Assembly (NCBI GenBank): GCA_035236585.1
Contig: CP141127.1
Coordinates: 51,582,001-51,646,000 of the forward strand
DNA: 64,000 nt
Reading direction: 5' to 3'
DNA from: Warburgia ugandensis
Lineage: Eukaryota; Streptophyta; Magnoliopsida; Canellales; Canellaceae
A model generated the notes under the pieces. The model was not told the DNA's origin. It saw only the letters and a list, made by a program, of their open reading frames with translations, and did no database searches. The first letter of the stretch is position 1. Every line of letters begins with the position of its first letter. Below are positions 24,591 through 36,346 of this stretch, piece after piece. Both the position numbers and the translations under genes were made by a program.

Positions 24591-25705
24591 GCCCCAACCC
24601 CCTCTCCAAAAAATGTGATTTTTCGGGATTTTTGGACTGGGTTTCCAACAAAAACCAAAAACCTATCTTTCTGCATTTTCTAGCAATGGCCAGGCCCAAG
24701 TCAGGCTGGCCATCTCGTTCCCATTTCCCCCTCTTCTCTTTTTCGATCTGGGCAATAGGGTTTCCACCTTCTGCGAGTTTTTCAGCGAACAGGCACACTA
24801 GGCAACCCAGGTAAGCCGATTTTCCCTATTTCTCTTCGTTTTGCTCCCCCTAAGCTAGATCCATGCCGGATCTCGTCTCCTTCCAGCGAGTCTTCCCAGC
24901 CGAAAAACAACCAGCCATTTTCCAGCCGGGTTTCCTGGTCGAAAAACATTCCACGACAGCTTGGGCCGGACTTGCACGAGCCAAGCATCCCAAGGATGCC
25001 AAGCACCACGTGCACCTGGGACTGGGTCCCTGGGACGGGTTCCAGGTGTACGACAGTGCGTACATTGCCCAGGTACGGCCTTCAAGTGAGCACGCGACAT
25101 GGGGCACGGGTCCTGGCTCGACCAGGGTGCATGGGGTGCCCTGGGAGTTGAGTCGCGCCATGCTACAAGGTGCATCCGTGCGATGATGCGCGTCATAGCG
25201 TCTCACTTGAGCATGAAGGTGTGCGTACAAAACGCGGTCCCTGGCACGACCTTTAGGCGCGCACGCACGTGAGGCGGTCGCGGTCCAACCAGGATGCGCG
25301 AGTGTCCTAGGAACTGGGACACCAAACCCAATGAGACTTTAAAAATTAGGATTAAAGGATAAATTACAGAGTTAACTATTGAAAAGTAGATCCATGTCAT
25401 AGGATCTAGCCTAGCAATGAATTAGGCAAGGACCATTGACCCTAAATAGCAGATTGAGGGGTCTAATGTCTAAATAAAATGAAATTAATAAGGACTTCTT
25501 GTATCCATTCATACCCAGGAGTTTATAAATGAGACCCAGGGACGGGTTAAAGTGATAAAGGACGTGACTCCAGGAGACTTTGAGGTAGGTGCTCTATCGC
25601 TACTAGACTTTTTAAAAGAGCCATGATTGTTTTATGCATGTTTTAAGTATAAATTATATAACTTGTTTAGCATGACTTAATTCAGCATACATATGATAAA
25701 TGCTT

Positions 25706-25806
25706 TATGCATAGATATGTTTTGCAAATAATTGCATATACATTATGCATAGATATGTTTTGCAAATGATTGCATATACATTATGCATAGATATGTTTTG
25801 CAAGCA
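25706..25806 (+). repeat. 38-bp tandem repeat inside solo LTR E3
   Basis: tatgcatagatatgttttgc recurs at 25706, 25744 and 25782, giving three copies with a 38-bp step. The other LTRs show one copy of this segment, so the expansion is local to this copy or its subfamily. Confidence 0.85.
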
Positions 25807-25978
25807 AATGCATATATTGCATGTCCTTGAGGGTTACCAAAAGACACTGGAGTGCCCAAAAGATGCTTGGTAGGTAGTTGTGAGGGACCCAAAGAGGACA
25901 GGTTTTGAAAAATACATTGCGCATATATTGCCAAGACATGTGCTACATGCATAAATTGCATGATAAGTGTAGCCTTGA

Positions 25979-26033
25979 CCGATGAGGGCGGGCTGAGGAG
26001 GGCGGATCGACGAGGGCGGGCCGATGAGGGCAG
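25979..26033 (+). repeat. 14-bp GC-rich minisatellite in E3
   Basis: About four degenerate copies of gatgagggcgggct (with variants such as gacgagggcgggcc) give a G-rich island in an AT-rich LTR. The same motif appears on the opposite strand in E6 at about 43340-43380. Confidence 0.75.
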
Positions 26034-26549
26034 GCTAGAGAGACCTGACAAGGCTGGCAGGCTTCTAAGCAAGGTTATGACTTTGAATGCAATACTAGCA
26101 TGAGCAGATTTTATGCATTGCATGCATGTTTTGCAATCGATTGCATAAATTGCATGATTTATGACGAAGACGTGTCGTATGCCCAGTGGAGGCTATGACC
26201 GAGTGTCCTCAGGTACCCGGGGACTACACGCTGGAGAGGTCATGAGCATAGTTGGAACCTATGGTTTGAGGATTTATTTGCATTGCATATGGCATGACAT
26301 GAGGTTAGTCAACCATACCAGATATCCATGAGTTGGATTCAGTGGAGCATCTTATGCATATCCTTATGTTTATGATATATGATACTTTTGACTTGGATTA
26401 TGCTATTCTTGAAGTAGTCAGTATTTTGATTTGAAAGTGGTTTTTAGTATCGACATTGACCATGATTGTTCGAACATGCACATGTTTTAAAGAGCATATG
26501 ATTTTAAACATAGCATGCATTGCAAAACTAGTAGTGATAGACTCCTATT

Positions 26550-26566
26550 GAGTATAGTATATACTC
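26550..26566 (+). other. Conserved LTR palindrome (E3 copy)
   Basis: GAGTATA-GTA-TATACTC, a 7-bp perfect inverted repeat with a 3-bp loop. It lies about 380 bp before the LTR end and is followed by cctatccttaacatttttca. Equivalent palindromes or near-palindromes lie at 4656, 10749, 14460, 21418, 36744, 42764, 48481, 51242, 55392 and 59948. Confidence 0.8.
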
Positions 26567-28109
26567 ACCCTATCCTTAACATTTTTCAGGATAGTTCCAC
26601 TCACAAATAGAAGACGCCTTAGGAGATATTAGTGCTACGAGCAAGTGAATTAAAAAGGAGACAATTATACATGTAAGTAAACTCTCAACCCTTTGGACAT
26701 GTATTTATTTATAGTTGGGCTGTGTGTCGTGACTGGATAGACCTGGGGAAAAATTTATGATTTCTGAAGTTCTTCAAAAACTACTTTGAGTATTGTGAAA
26801 GCAAATGACACTCAAGGTTTTCAAGATAAGATTAAAACAAAAGGTTTTTCTGCTGCATTGCATTGTTTTTTTTCAAAATAGGGATCCCACCTTAGGAATT
26901 TAGATTTTTCATTTAAAAATGCATGAGAAAACCTGGGTCATCACAGTTACGTTGAGAAATAATGTAACTACCTAAATTATAAAGTCCTATTTGGAAGATT
27001 GGATTGAACAGGAAAATGAATGCCTTATAAATGTTAATTTTAGAAGATAGAATTTGTTGATAATATTCACATAATTAGATTCTATTCAAAAATTGGAGTC
27101 CAATGTCATAAAGAACACTGAAAATGGAGTTCGAATGAAAAAGTTATGAACATTTGAATATGAAGGGCATTTTAGAAATTAAAATAAGGATTCAAAATGC
27201 ATGGGGCCATTTGAATATGAAGGGAACTTTTAAAGATGAAGGGCATTTAAATAATTGAAAGATAAAAAAAAGGATTCAAAACGCACGTAGCCATTTTGAA
27301 AAAAACACCCTCCCTTTGTCTCTGCATCTGCACCACATCTACACCCCATTGCACGGGGAAAGACGATAGGCGGTCGTGATGCCCAATTTTTGTCACTGTT
27401 TGCAGCATTGGGAAGTAATGTAACTACCCCAATTTTAATATCCTATTTGGAAGATTGGATTAAATAGGAGGATGAATGTTTTATAAAGATTGAATTAAGA
27501 ATTTGTTAATGGAATCCAACGGCTCAAAGAACACTAAAAACAGAGGTCCTATAAAAATTTTATGAGGATTTGATGTTGAAGGTCATTTTGCTAATCAAAA
27601 GATTCACAAAAAAAAAAGGTGACAAAATGTGGGGAACATTTTGATGATGACACCCTCCCTCCATCTCACGTCTCCGCCAAGAAAGAAGGTAGGCTATCAC
27701 GCTACCCACCTCCAGTCACAGTTTGTTATGTTGAGAAATAATGTAACTACCTAAATTATGAAGTCCTATTTGGAAGATTGGATTGAACAGGAAGATGAAT
27801 GCCTTATAAATTTTAATTTTAGAAGATAGAATTTGTTGATAATATTCACATAATTAGATTCTATTCAAAAATTGGAGTCCAATATCACAAAGAACACTGA
27901 AAATGGAGTTCGGATGAAAAAGTTATGAACATTTGAACATGAAGGGCATTTTTAGAAATTAAAATAAGGATTCAAAATGCATGGGGCCTTTTGAATATGA
28001 AGGGTACTTTTAAAGATAAAGGGCATTTAAGTAATTAAAAGATAAAAAAAAGGATTCAAAATGCATGTGGCCATTTTGATAACAACACCCTCCCTCTATC
28101 TATGCATCT

Positions 28110-31100
28110 GCACCACATCTGCACCCCATTGCGCAGGGAAAGACGATAGGCGGTCGCGATGCCCCCCTCTTGTCACTGTTTGCAGCGTTGGGAAGTAATG
28201 TAACTACCACAATTTTAAGGTCCTACTTGGAAGATTGGATTAAAAAGGAGGATGAATGTTTTATAAAGATTGAATTAAGAATTTGTTAGTGGAATCCACT
28301 GGCGCAAAGAACACTAAAAACGCAGTTTGGGTAGAAAATTTATGAGGATTTGATGCTGAAGGTCATTTTGCTAATCAAAATATTCAAAAAAAAAAAAAAA
28401 AAGGGTTTCAAAATGTGGGGAGCATTTTGATGATGACACCCTCCCTCCATCTCACCTCTCCCCTAAGAAAGAAGGTAGGCTATCACGCTACCCACCTCTA
28501 GTCACAGTTTGTCACGTTGAGAAATAATGTAACTAGCTAAATTATAAAGTCCTATTTGGAAGATTGGATTGAAGAGGAAGATGAATGTCTTATAAATTTA
28601 AATTTTAGAAGATAGAATTTGTTGATAATGTTCACATAATTACATTCTATTCAAAAAATGAGTCCAATGACACGAAGAACATTGAAAATGGAGCTCGGAT
28701 GAAAAAGTTATGAACATTTGAAAATGAAGGGCATTTTAGAAATTAAACTAAGGATTCAAAATGCATGGGGCCATTTGAATATGAAGGGCACTTTTAAAGG
28801 TGAAGGGCATTTTAAGTAATTAAAAGATATAAAAAAAAGGATTCAAAATGCATGCGGCCATTTTGATAACAACACCCTCCCTCTGTCTCTAAATCTGCAC
28901 CACATCTGCACCCCATTGCGCAGGGAAAGTTGATAGGCAGTCACGATGTCCCCCTCTTGTCACTGTTTGCAGCATTGGGAAGTAATGTAACTACCACAAT
29001 TTCAAGGTCCTATTTGGAAGATTGGATTAAATAGGAGGATGAATGTTTTATAAAGATTGAATTAAAAATTTGTTAATGGAATCCAATGGCTCGAAGAACC
29101 CTGAGAATAGCGTTCGTATAAAAAATTTATGAGCATTTGATGTTGAAGGTCATTTTGGTAATCAAAAGATTCAAAAAAAAAAAAAGGTATCAAAATGTAG
29201 GGAGCATTTTGATGATGACACCATCCCTCCATCTCACGTCTTCCCCAAGAAAGAAGGTAGGCTATCACGCTACCCACGTCTAGTCACAGTTTGTTACGTT
29301 GAGAAATAATGTAACTACCTAAATTATAAAGTCCTATTTTAAAGATTGGATTGAACAGGAAGATGAATGTCTTATAAATTTTAATTTTGGAAGATAGAAT
29401 TTGTTGATAATATTCACATAATTAGATTATATTCAAAAATTGGAGTCCAATGTCACAAAGAACACTGAAAATGGAGTTCGGATGAAAACGTTATGAACAT
29501 TTGAATATGAAGGGCATTTTAGAAATTAAAATAAGGATTCAAAATGCATGGGGCCTTTTGAATATGAAGGGCACTTTTAAAGATGAAGGGCATTTATGTA
29601 ATTAAAAGATAAAAAAAAAGGATTCAAAATGCATGTGGCCATTTTGATAACAACACCCTCCCTTTGCCTCTGCATCTGCACCCCATTGCGCAGGGAAAGT
29701 TGATAGGCGGTCACGATGCCGCACTCTTGTCACTGTTTGCAGCATTGGGAAGTAATGTAACTACCACAATTTCAAGGTCCTATTTGGAAGATTGGATTAA
29801 ATAGGAGGATGAATGTTTTATAAAGATTGAATTAAAAATTTGTTAATGGAATCCAATGGCTCGAAGAACCCTGAAAATAGCGTTCGTATAAAAAATTTAT
29901 GAGCATTTGATGTTGAAGGACATTTTGGTAATCAAAAGATTCAAAAAAAAAAAAAGGTATCAAAATGTAGGGAGCATTTTGATGATGACACCATCCCTCC
30001 ATCTCACGTCTTCCCCAAGAAAGAAGGTAGGCTATCACGCTACCCACGTTTAGTCACAGTTTGTTACGTTGAGAAATAATGTAACTACCTAAATTATAAA
30101 GTCCTATTTGGAAGATTGGATTGAACAGGAAGATGAATGTCTTATAAATTTTAATTTTAGAAGATAGAATTTTTTGATAATATTCACATAATTAGATTAT
30201 ATTCAAAAATTGGAGTCCAATGTCACAAAGAACATTGAAAATGGAGTTTGGATGAAAAAGTTATGAACATTTGAACATGAAGGGCATTTTAGAAATTAAA
30301 ATAAGGATTCAAAATGCATGGGGCCTTTTGAATATGAAGGGCACTTTTAAAGATGAAGGACATTTAAGTAATTAAAAGATAAACAAAAAAGGATTCAAAA
30401 TGCATGTGGCCATTTTGATAACAACACCCTCCCTTTGTCTATGCATCTGCACCACATCTGCACCCCATTGCGCAGGGAAAGTTGATAGGCGGTCACGATG
30501 CCCCCCTCTTGTCACTGTTTGCAGCATTGGGAAGTAATGTAACTACCCCAATTTTAACGTCCTATTTGGAAGATTGGATTAAATAGGAGGATGAATGTTT
30601 TATAAAGATTGAATTAAGAATTTGTTAATGGAATCCAAAGGCTCTAGGAACACTGAAAACAGAGGTCATATAAAAAATTTATGAGGATTTGATGTTGAAG
30701 GTCATTTTGCTAATCAAAAGATTCAAAAAAAAAAAAAAGTGACAAAATGTGGGGAGCAATTTGATGATGACAGCCTACCTCCATCTCAGGTCTCCGCCAA
30801 GAAAGAAGGTAGGCTATCACGCTACCCACCTCCAGTCACAGTTGGTTACGGTGAGAAATAATGTAACTAGCTAAATTTTAAAGTCCTATTTGGAAGATTG
30901 GATTGAACAGGAAGTTGAATGTCTTATAAATGTTAATTTTAGAAGATATAATTTGTTGATAATATTCATGTAATTACATTATATTAAAAAAATGAGTCCA
31001 ATAACACAGAACGCTGAAAACGGAGTTTGGATAAAAAAGTCATGAACATTTGAATATGAAGGGCATTTTAGAAATTAAAATCAGGATTCAAAATGCATGG

Positions 31101-33340
31101 GGCCGTTTGAATATGAAAGGAACTTTTAAAGATAAAAGGCATTTAAGTAATTAAAAGATAAAAAAAAAGGGATTCAAAATGGATTCGGCCATTTTGATAA
31201 CAACACGCTCCCTTTATCTCTGCATCTGCACCACATCTGCACCCAATTGCGGAGGGAAAGACTATACGCCGTCGCGGTGCCCACCTTTTTTCACCGTTTG
31301 CAGCGTTGGGAAGTAATGTAACTACCCCAATTTGAACGTCCTAGTTGGAAGATTGGATTAAATAGGAGGATAAATGTTTTATAAAGATTGAATTAAGAAT
31401 TTGTTAATGGAATCCAATAGCTCAAAGAACACTGAAAACAGACGTCCTATAAAAAATTTATGAGGATTTGATGTTGAAGGTCCTTTCGCTATTAAAAAGA
31501 TTCAAAAAAAAAAAAAAGGTGACGAAATGTGGGGAGCATTTTGAGGATGACACCCTACCTCCATCTCATGTCTCTGCCAAGAAAGAAGGTAGGCTATCAC
31601 GCTACCCACCTCTAGTCACAGATGGTTACGTTGAGAAATAATGTAACTAGCTAAATTTTAAAGTCCTATTTGGAAGATTCGATTGAACAGGAAGATTAAT
31701 GTCTTATAAATGTTAATTTTAGAAGATAAAATTTGTTGATAATATTCACATAATTAGATTCTATTCAAAAATTGGAGTCCGATGTCACAAAGAACACTGA
31801 AAATGGAGTTCGCACGAAAAAGTTATGAACATTTGAATATGAAGGGCATTTTAGAAATCATAATAAGGATTCAAAATGCATGGGGCCATTTGAATATGAA
31901 GGGCACTTTTAAAGGTGAAGGGCATTTAAATAATTAAAAGATAAAAAAAAAAGGATTCAAAATGCATGCTGGCATTTTGATAACAACACCCTCCCTTTGT
32001 CTCTGCATCTGCACCACATCTGCACCCCATTGCGCAGGGAAAGACGATAGGCGGTCGCGATGCCCCCCTCTTGTCACTGTTTGCAGCGTTGGGAAGTAAT
32101 GTAACTACCACAATTTTAAGGTCCTACTTGGAAGATTGGATTAAAAAGGAGGATGAATGTTTTATAAAGATTGAATTAAGAATTTGTTAATGGAATCCAC
32201 TGGCGCAAAGAACACTAAAAACGCAGTTTGGGTAGAAAATTTATGAGGATTTGATGCTGAAGGTCATTTTGCTAATCAAAATATTCAAAAAAAAAAAAAA
32301 AAGGGTTTCAAAATGTGGGGAGCATTTTGATGATGACACCCTCCCTCCATCTCACCTCTCCCCTAAGAAAGAAGGTAGGCTATCACGCTACCCACCTCTA
32401 GTCACAGTTTGTCACGTTGAGAAATAATGTAACTAGCTAAATTATAAAGTCCTATTTGGAAGATTGGATTGAAGAGGAAGATGAATGTCTTATAAATTTA
32501 AATTTTACAAGATAGAATTTGTTGATAATGTTCACGTAATTACATTCTATTCAAAAAATGAGTCCAATGACACGAAGAACATTGAAAATGGAGCTCGGAT
32601 GAAAAAGTTATGAACATTTGAAAATGAAGGGCATTTTAGAAATTAAACTAAGGATTCAAAATGCATGGGGCCATTTGAATATGAAGGGCACTTTTAAAGG
32701 TGAAGGGCATTTTAAGTAATTAAAAGATATAAAAAAAAGGATTCAAAATGCATGCGGCCATTTTGATAACAACACCCTCCCTCTGTCTCTGAATCTGCAC
32801 CACATCTGCACCCCATTGCGCAGGGAAAGTTGATAGGCAGTCACGATGCCCCCCTCTTGTCACTGTTTGCAGCATTGGGAAGTAATGTAACTACCACAAT
32901 TTCAAGGTCCTATTTGGAAGATTGGATTAAATAGGAGGATGAATGTTTTATAAAGATTGAATTAAAAATTTGTTAATGGAATCCAATGGCTCGAAGAACC
33001 CTGAGAATAGCGTTCGTATAAAAAATTTATGAGCATTTGATGTTGAAGGTCATTTTGCTAATCAAAAGATTCAAAAAAGAAAAAAGGTATCAAAATGTAG
33101 GGAGCATTTTGATGATGACACCATCCCTCCATCTCACGTCTTCCCCAAGAAAGAAGGTAGGTTATCACGCTACCCACGTCTAGTCACAGTTTCTTACGTT
33201 GAGAAATAATGTAACTACCTAAATTATAAAGTCCTATTTGGAAGATTGGATTGAACAGGAAGATGAATGTCGTACAAATTTTAATTTTATAAGATACAAG
33301 TTGTTGATAATATTCACATAATTAGATTATATTCAAAAAT
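28110..33340. repeat. Higher-order duplication in the satellite (offset 3900 bp)
   Basis: 28441-29280 and 32341-33180 match at about 99% by hand count (roughly 7 differences in 840 bp). Copies elsewhere in the array differ by clearly more. The offset is five unit lengths. Similarity extends upstream to about 28110/32010 and fades after about 29340/33240. The neighbouring units at about 29000-29300 and 29770-30070 are also nearly identical (offset 770). Confidence 0.85.
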
Positions 33341-35300
33341 TGGAGTCCAATGTCACAAAGAACACTGAAAATGGAGTTCGAATGAAAAAGTTATGAACAT
33401 TTGAATATGAAGGGCATTTTAGAAATTAAAATAAGGATTCCAAATGCATGGGGCCTTTTGAATATGAAGGGCACTTTTAAAGATGACAGGCATTTGAGTA
33501 ATTAAAAGATAAAAAAAAAAGGATTCAAAATGCATGCGGCCATTTTGATAACAACACCCTCCCTTTATCTCTGAATCTGCACCACATTTGCACCCAATTG
33601 CGTAGGGAAAGACGATAGGCCGTCGCGGTGCCCACCTTTTTTCACTGATTGCAGCGTTGGGAAGTAATGTAACTACCTCAATTTTAATGTCCTATTTGGA
33701 AGATTGGATTAAATAGGAGGATGAATGTTTTATAAAGATTGAATTAAGAATTTGTTAATGGAATCCAAAGGCTCAAAGAACACCGAAAACGGAGTTCGTA
33801 TAAAAACCAAAAAAAGGTGTCAAAATGTGGGGAGCTTTTCGACCATGACACCATCCCTCCATCTCACGTCTCCCCCAAGAAAGAAGTTAGGCTATCATGG
33901 TACCCACCTCCAGTCACAATTTGTTACGTTGAGAAATAATGTAACTACCTAAATTATAATGCCCTATTTGGAAGATTGGATTGAACAGGAGGATCAATGT
34001 CTTATAAATTTTAATTTTAGAAGATAGAATTTGTAGATAATATTCACATAATTGCATTCTATCCAAAAAATGGAGTCCAATGTCACAAAGAACACTGAAA
34101 ATGGAGTTCGGATGAAAAAGTTATGAACATTTGAATATGAAGGGCATTTTAGAAATTAAAATAAGGATTCCAAATGCATGGGGCCTTTTGAATATGAAGG
34201 GCACTTTTAAAGATGACGGGCATTTGAGTAATTAAAGGATAAAAAAAAAAGGATTCAAAATCCATGCAGCCATTTTGATAACAACACCCTCCCTTTATCT
34301 CTGAATCTGCACCACATCTGCACCCAATTGCGTAGGGAAAGACGATAGGCCGTCGCGGTGCCCACCTTTTTCCGCTGATTGCAGCGTTGGGAAGTAATGT
34401 AACTACCTCAATTTTAACGTCCTATTTGGAAGATTGGATTAAATAGGAGGATGAATGTTTTATAAAGATTGAATTAAGAATTTGTTAATGGAATCCAAAG
34501 GCTCAATGAACACTGAAAACGGAGTTCGTATCAAAACAAAAAAAAGGTTTCAAAATGTGGGGAGCTTTTCGATGATGACACCATCCCTCCATCTCACATC
34601 TCCCCCAAGAAAGAAGTTAGGCTATCACGGTACCCACCTCCAGTCACAATTTGTTACGTTGAGAAATAATGTAACTACCTAAATTATAATGTCCTATTTG
34701 GAAGATTGGATTGAATAGGAGGATCAATGTCTTATAAATTTTAATTTTAGAAGATAGAATTTGTAGATAATATTCACATAATTGCATTCTATCCAAAAAA
34801 TGGAGTCCAATGTCACAAAGAACACTGAAAATGGAGTTCGGATGAAAAAGTTATGAACATTTGAATATGAAGGGCATTTTAGAAATTAAAATAAGGATTC
34901 AAAATGCATGGGGCCTTTTGAATATGAAGGGCACTTTTAAAGATGACGGGCATTTGAATAATTAAAAGATAAAAAAAAAGGATTCAAAATGCATGCAGCC
35001 ATTTTGATAACAACACCCTCCCTTTATCTCTGCACTGCACCACATCTGCACCCAATTGCGTAGGGAAAGATGATAGGCCGTCGCGGTGCCCACCTTTTTT
35101 CACTGATTGCAGCATTGGGAAGTAATGTAACTACCCCAATTTTAACGTCCTATTTGGAAGATTGGATTAAATAGGAGGATGAATGTTTTATAAAGATTGA
35201 ATTAAGAATTTGTTAATGCAATCCAAAGGCTCAAAGAACACTGAAAACGGAGTTCGTATAAAAACAAAAAAAGGTGTCAAAATGTGGGGAGCTTTTCGAT
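33062..35300. repeat. Three consecutive short satellite units (727-730 bp)
   Basis: The half-units at about 33767, 34497 and 35220 all lack the same stretch of about 50 bp that normally precedes the A-run (the part with atttgatgttgaaggtcatt). They also share gcttttcga in place of gcattttga. The variant has spread in tandem within the array. Confidence 0.88.
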
Positions 35301-36346
35301 GATCACACCGTCCCTCCATCTCATGTGTCCCCCAAGAAAGAAGCTAGGCTATCATGGTACCCACCTCCAGTCACAATTTGTTACGTTGAGAAATAATGTA
35401 ACTACCCAAATTATAATGTCCTATTTGGGAGATTGGATTGAATAGGAGGATCAATGTCTTATAAATTTTAATTTTAGAAGATAGAATTTGTAGATAATAT
35501 TCACATAATTGTATTCTATCCAAAAAATGGAGTCCAATGTCACAAAGAACACTAAAAATGGAGTTCGGATGAAAAAGTTATGAATATTTGAATATGGAGA
35601 GCATTTTAGAAATTAAAATAAGGATTCAAAATGGATGGGGCCATTTGAATATGAAGGGCACTTTTAAAGATGAAGGGCATTTAAGTAATTAAAAGATAAA
35701 AAAACTGATTCAAAATGCATGTGGCCATTTTGATAACAACTTCCTCCCATTGTCTCTCCATCTGCACCACATTTGCACCCCATTGCGCAGGGAAGGACGA
35801 TAAGCGGTCGCGATGCCCGCCTCTTATCACTGTTTGCTGCGTTGGGAAGTAATGTAACTACCCCAATTTTAAGATCCTATTTGGAAGATTCGATTGAAAA
35901 GGAGGATGAATGTTCTATAAAGATTGAATTAAGAATTTGTTAATGGAATCCAACGGCTCAAAGAACACTGAAAACGGAGTTCATATAAAAAATTTATGAG
36001 GATTTGATGTTCAATGTCATTTTGCTAATCAAAAGATTCACAAAAAAAAGGTGTCAAAATGTGGGGAGCATTTTGATGATGACACCCTCCATCCATTTCA
36101 CGTCTCCCCCAAGAAAGAAGGTAGGCTATCACGGTACCCACCTCCAGTCGCAATTTGTTACGTTGAGAAATAATGTAACTACCTAAATTATAAAGTCCTA
36201 TTTGGAAGATTGGATTGAACAGGAAGATGAATATCTTATAAATTTTAATTTTAGAAATTAGAATTTTTTGATAATATTCACATAATTACATTCTATTCAA
36301 AGAATGGAGTCCAACGTCACAAAGAACACCAAAAATGGAGTTCGGA

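Larger units (their letters stand above)
24174..26945 (+). mobile_element. E3: solo LTR (type B U3), 2772 bp
   Basis: A single LTR runs from TGTAATGCCCTAGC to GGGTCATCACA and is flanked by the 5-bp duplication GTTAC (24169-24173 and 26946-26950). No primer site, interior or second LTR is present, as expected after LTR-LTR recombination of a full element. U3 contains the satellite-like block (24300-24475), and the TATA box is at 24583-24590. Further on are a 38-bp tandem repeat (25706-25806), a 14-bp GC-rich repeat (about 25979-26033) and the palindrome GAGTATA-GTA-TATACTC (26550-26566). Its sequence is closest in type to the LTRs of E4, E6 and E7. Confidence 0.93.
26946..36346. repeat. Satellite array, segment 3 (about 12 units, longest block)
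   Basis: B anchors lie near 27643, 28429, 29211, 29981, 30763, 31543, 32329, 33111, 33841, 34571, 35298 and 36075. The spacing is mostly 770-786 bp, but 727-730 bp for three consecutive units. In the unit at 29067 the half carrying the gatgatga anchor is 331 bp and the half carrying the gataacaa anchor is 439 bp. The difference comes largely from an internal duplication within the longer half. A-runs of about 6-17 bases before the anchors vary in length between units. The block ends at the TCGGA target of E4. Confidence 0.95.

Noticed and set aside
26946-36346. CRISPR-like regular repeats
   Set aside because: Units of 730-800 bp with no short repeat/unique spacer pattern, in a plant retroelement context: this is satellite DNA.
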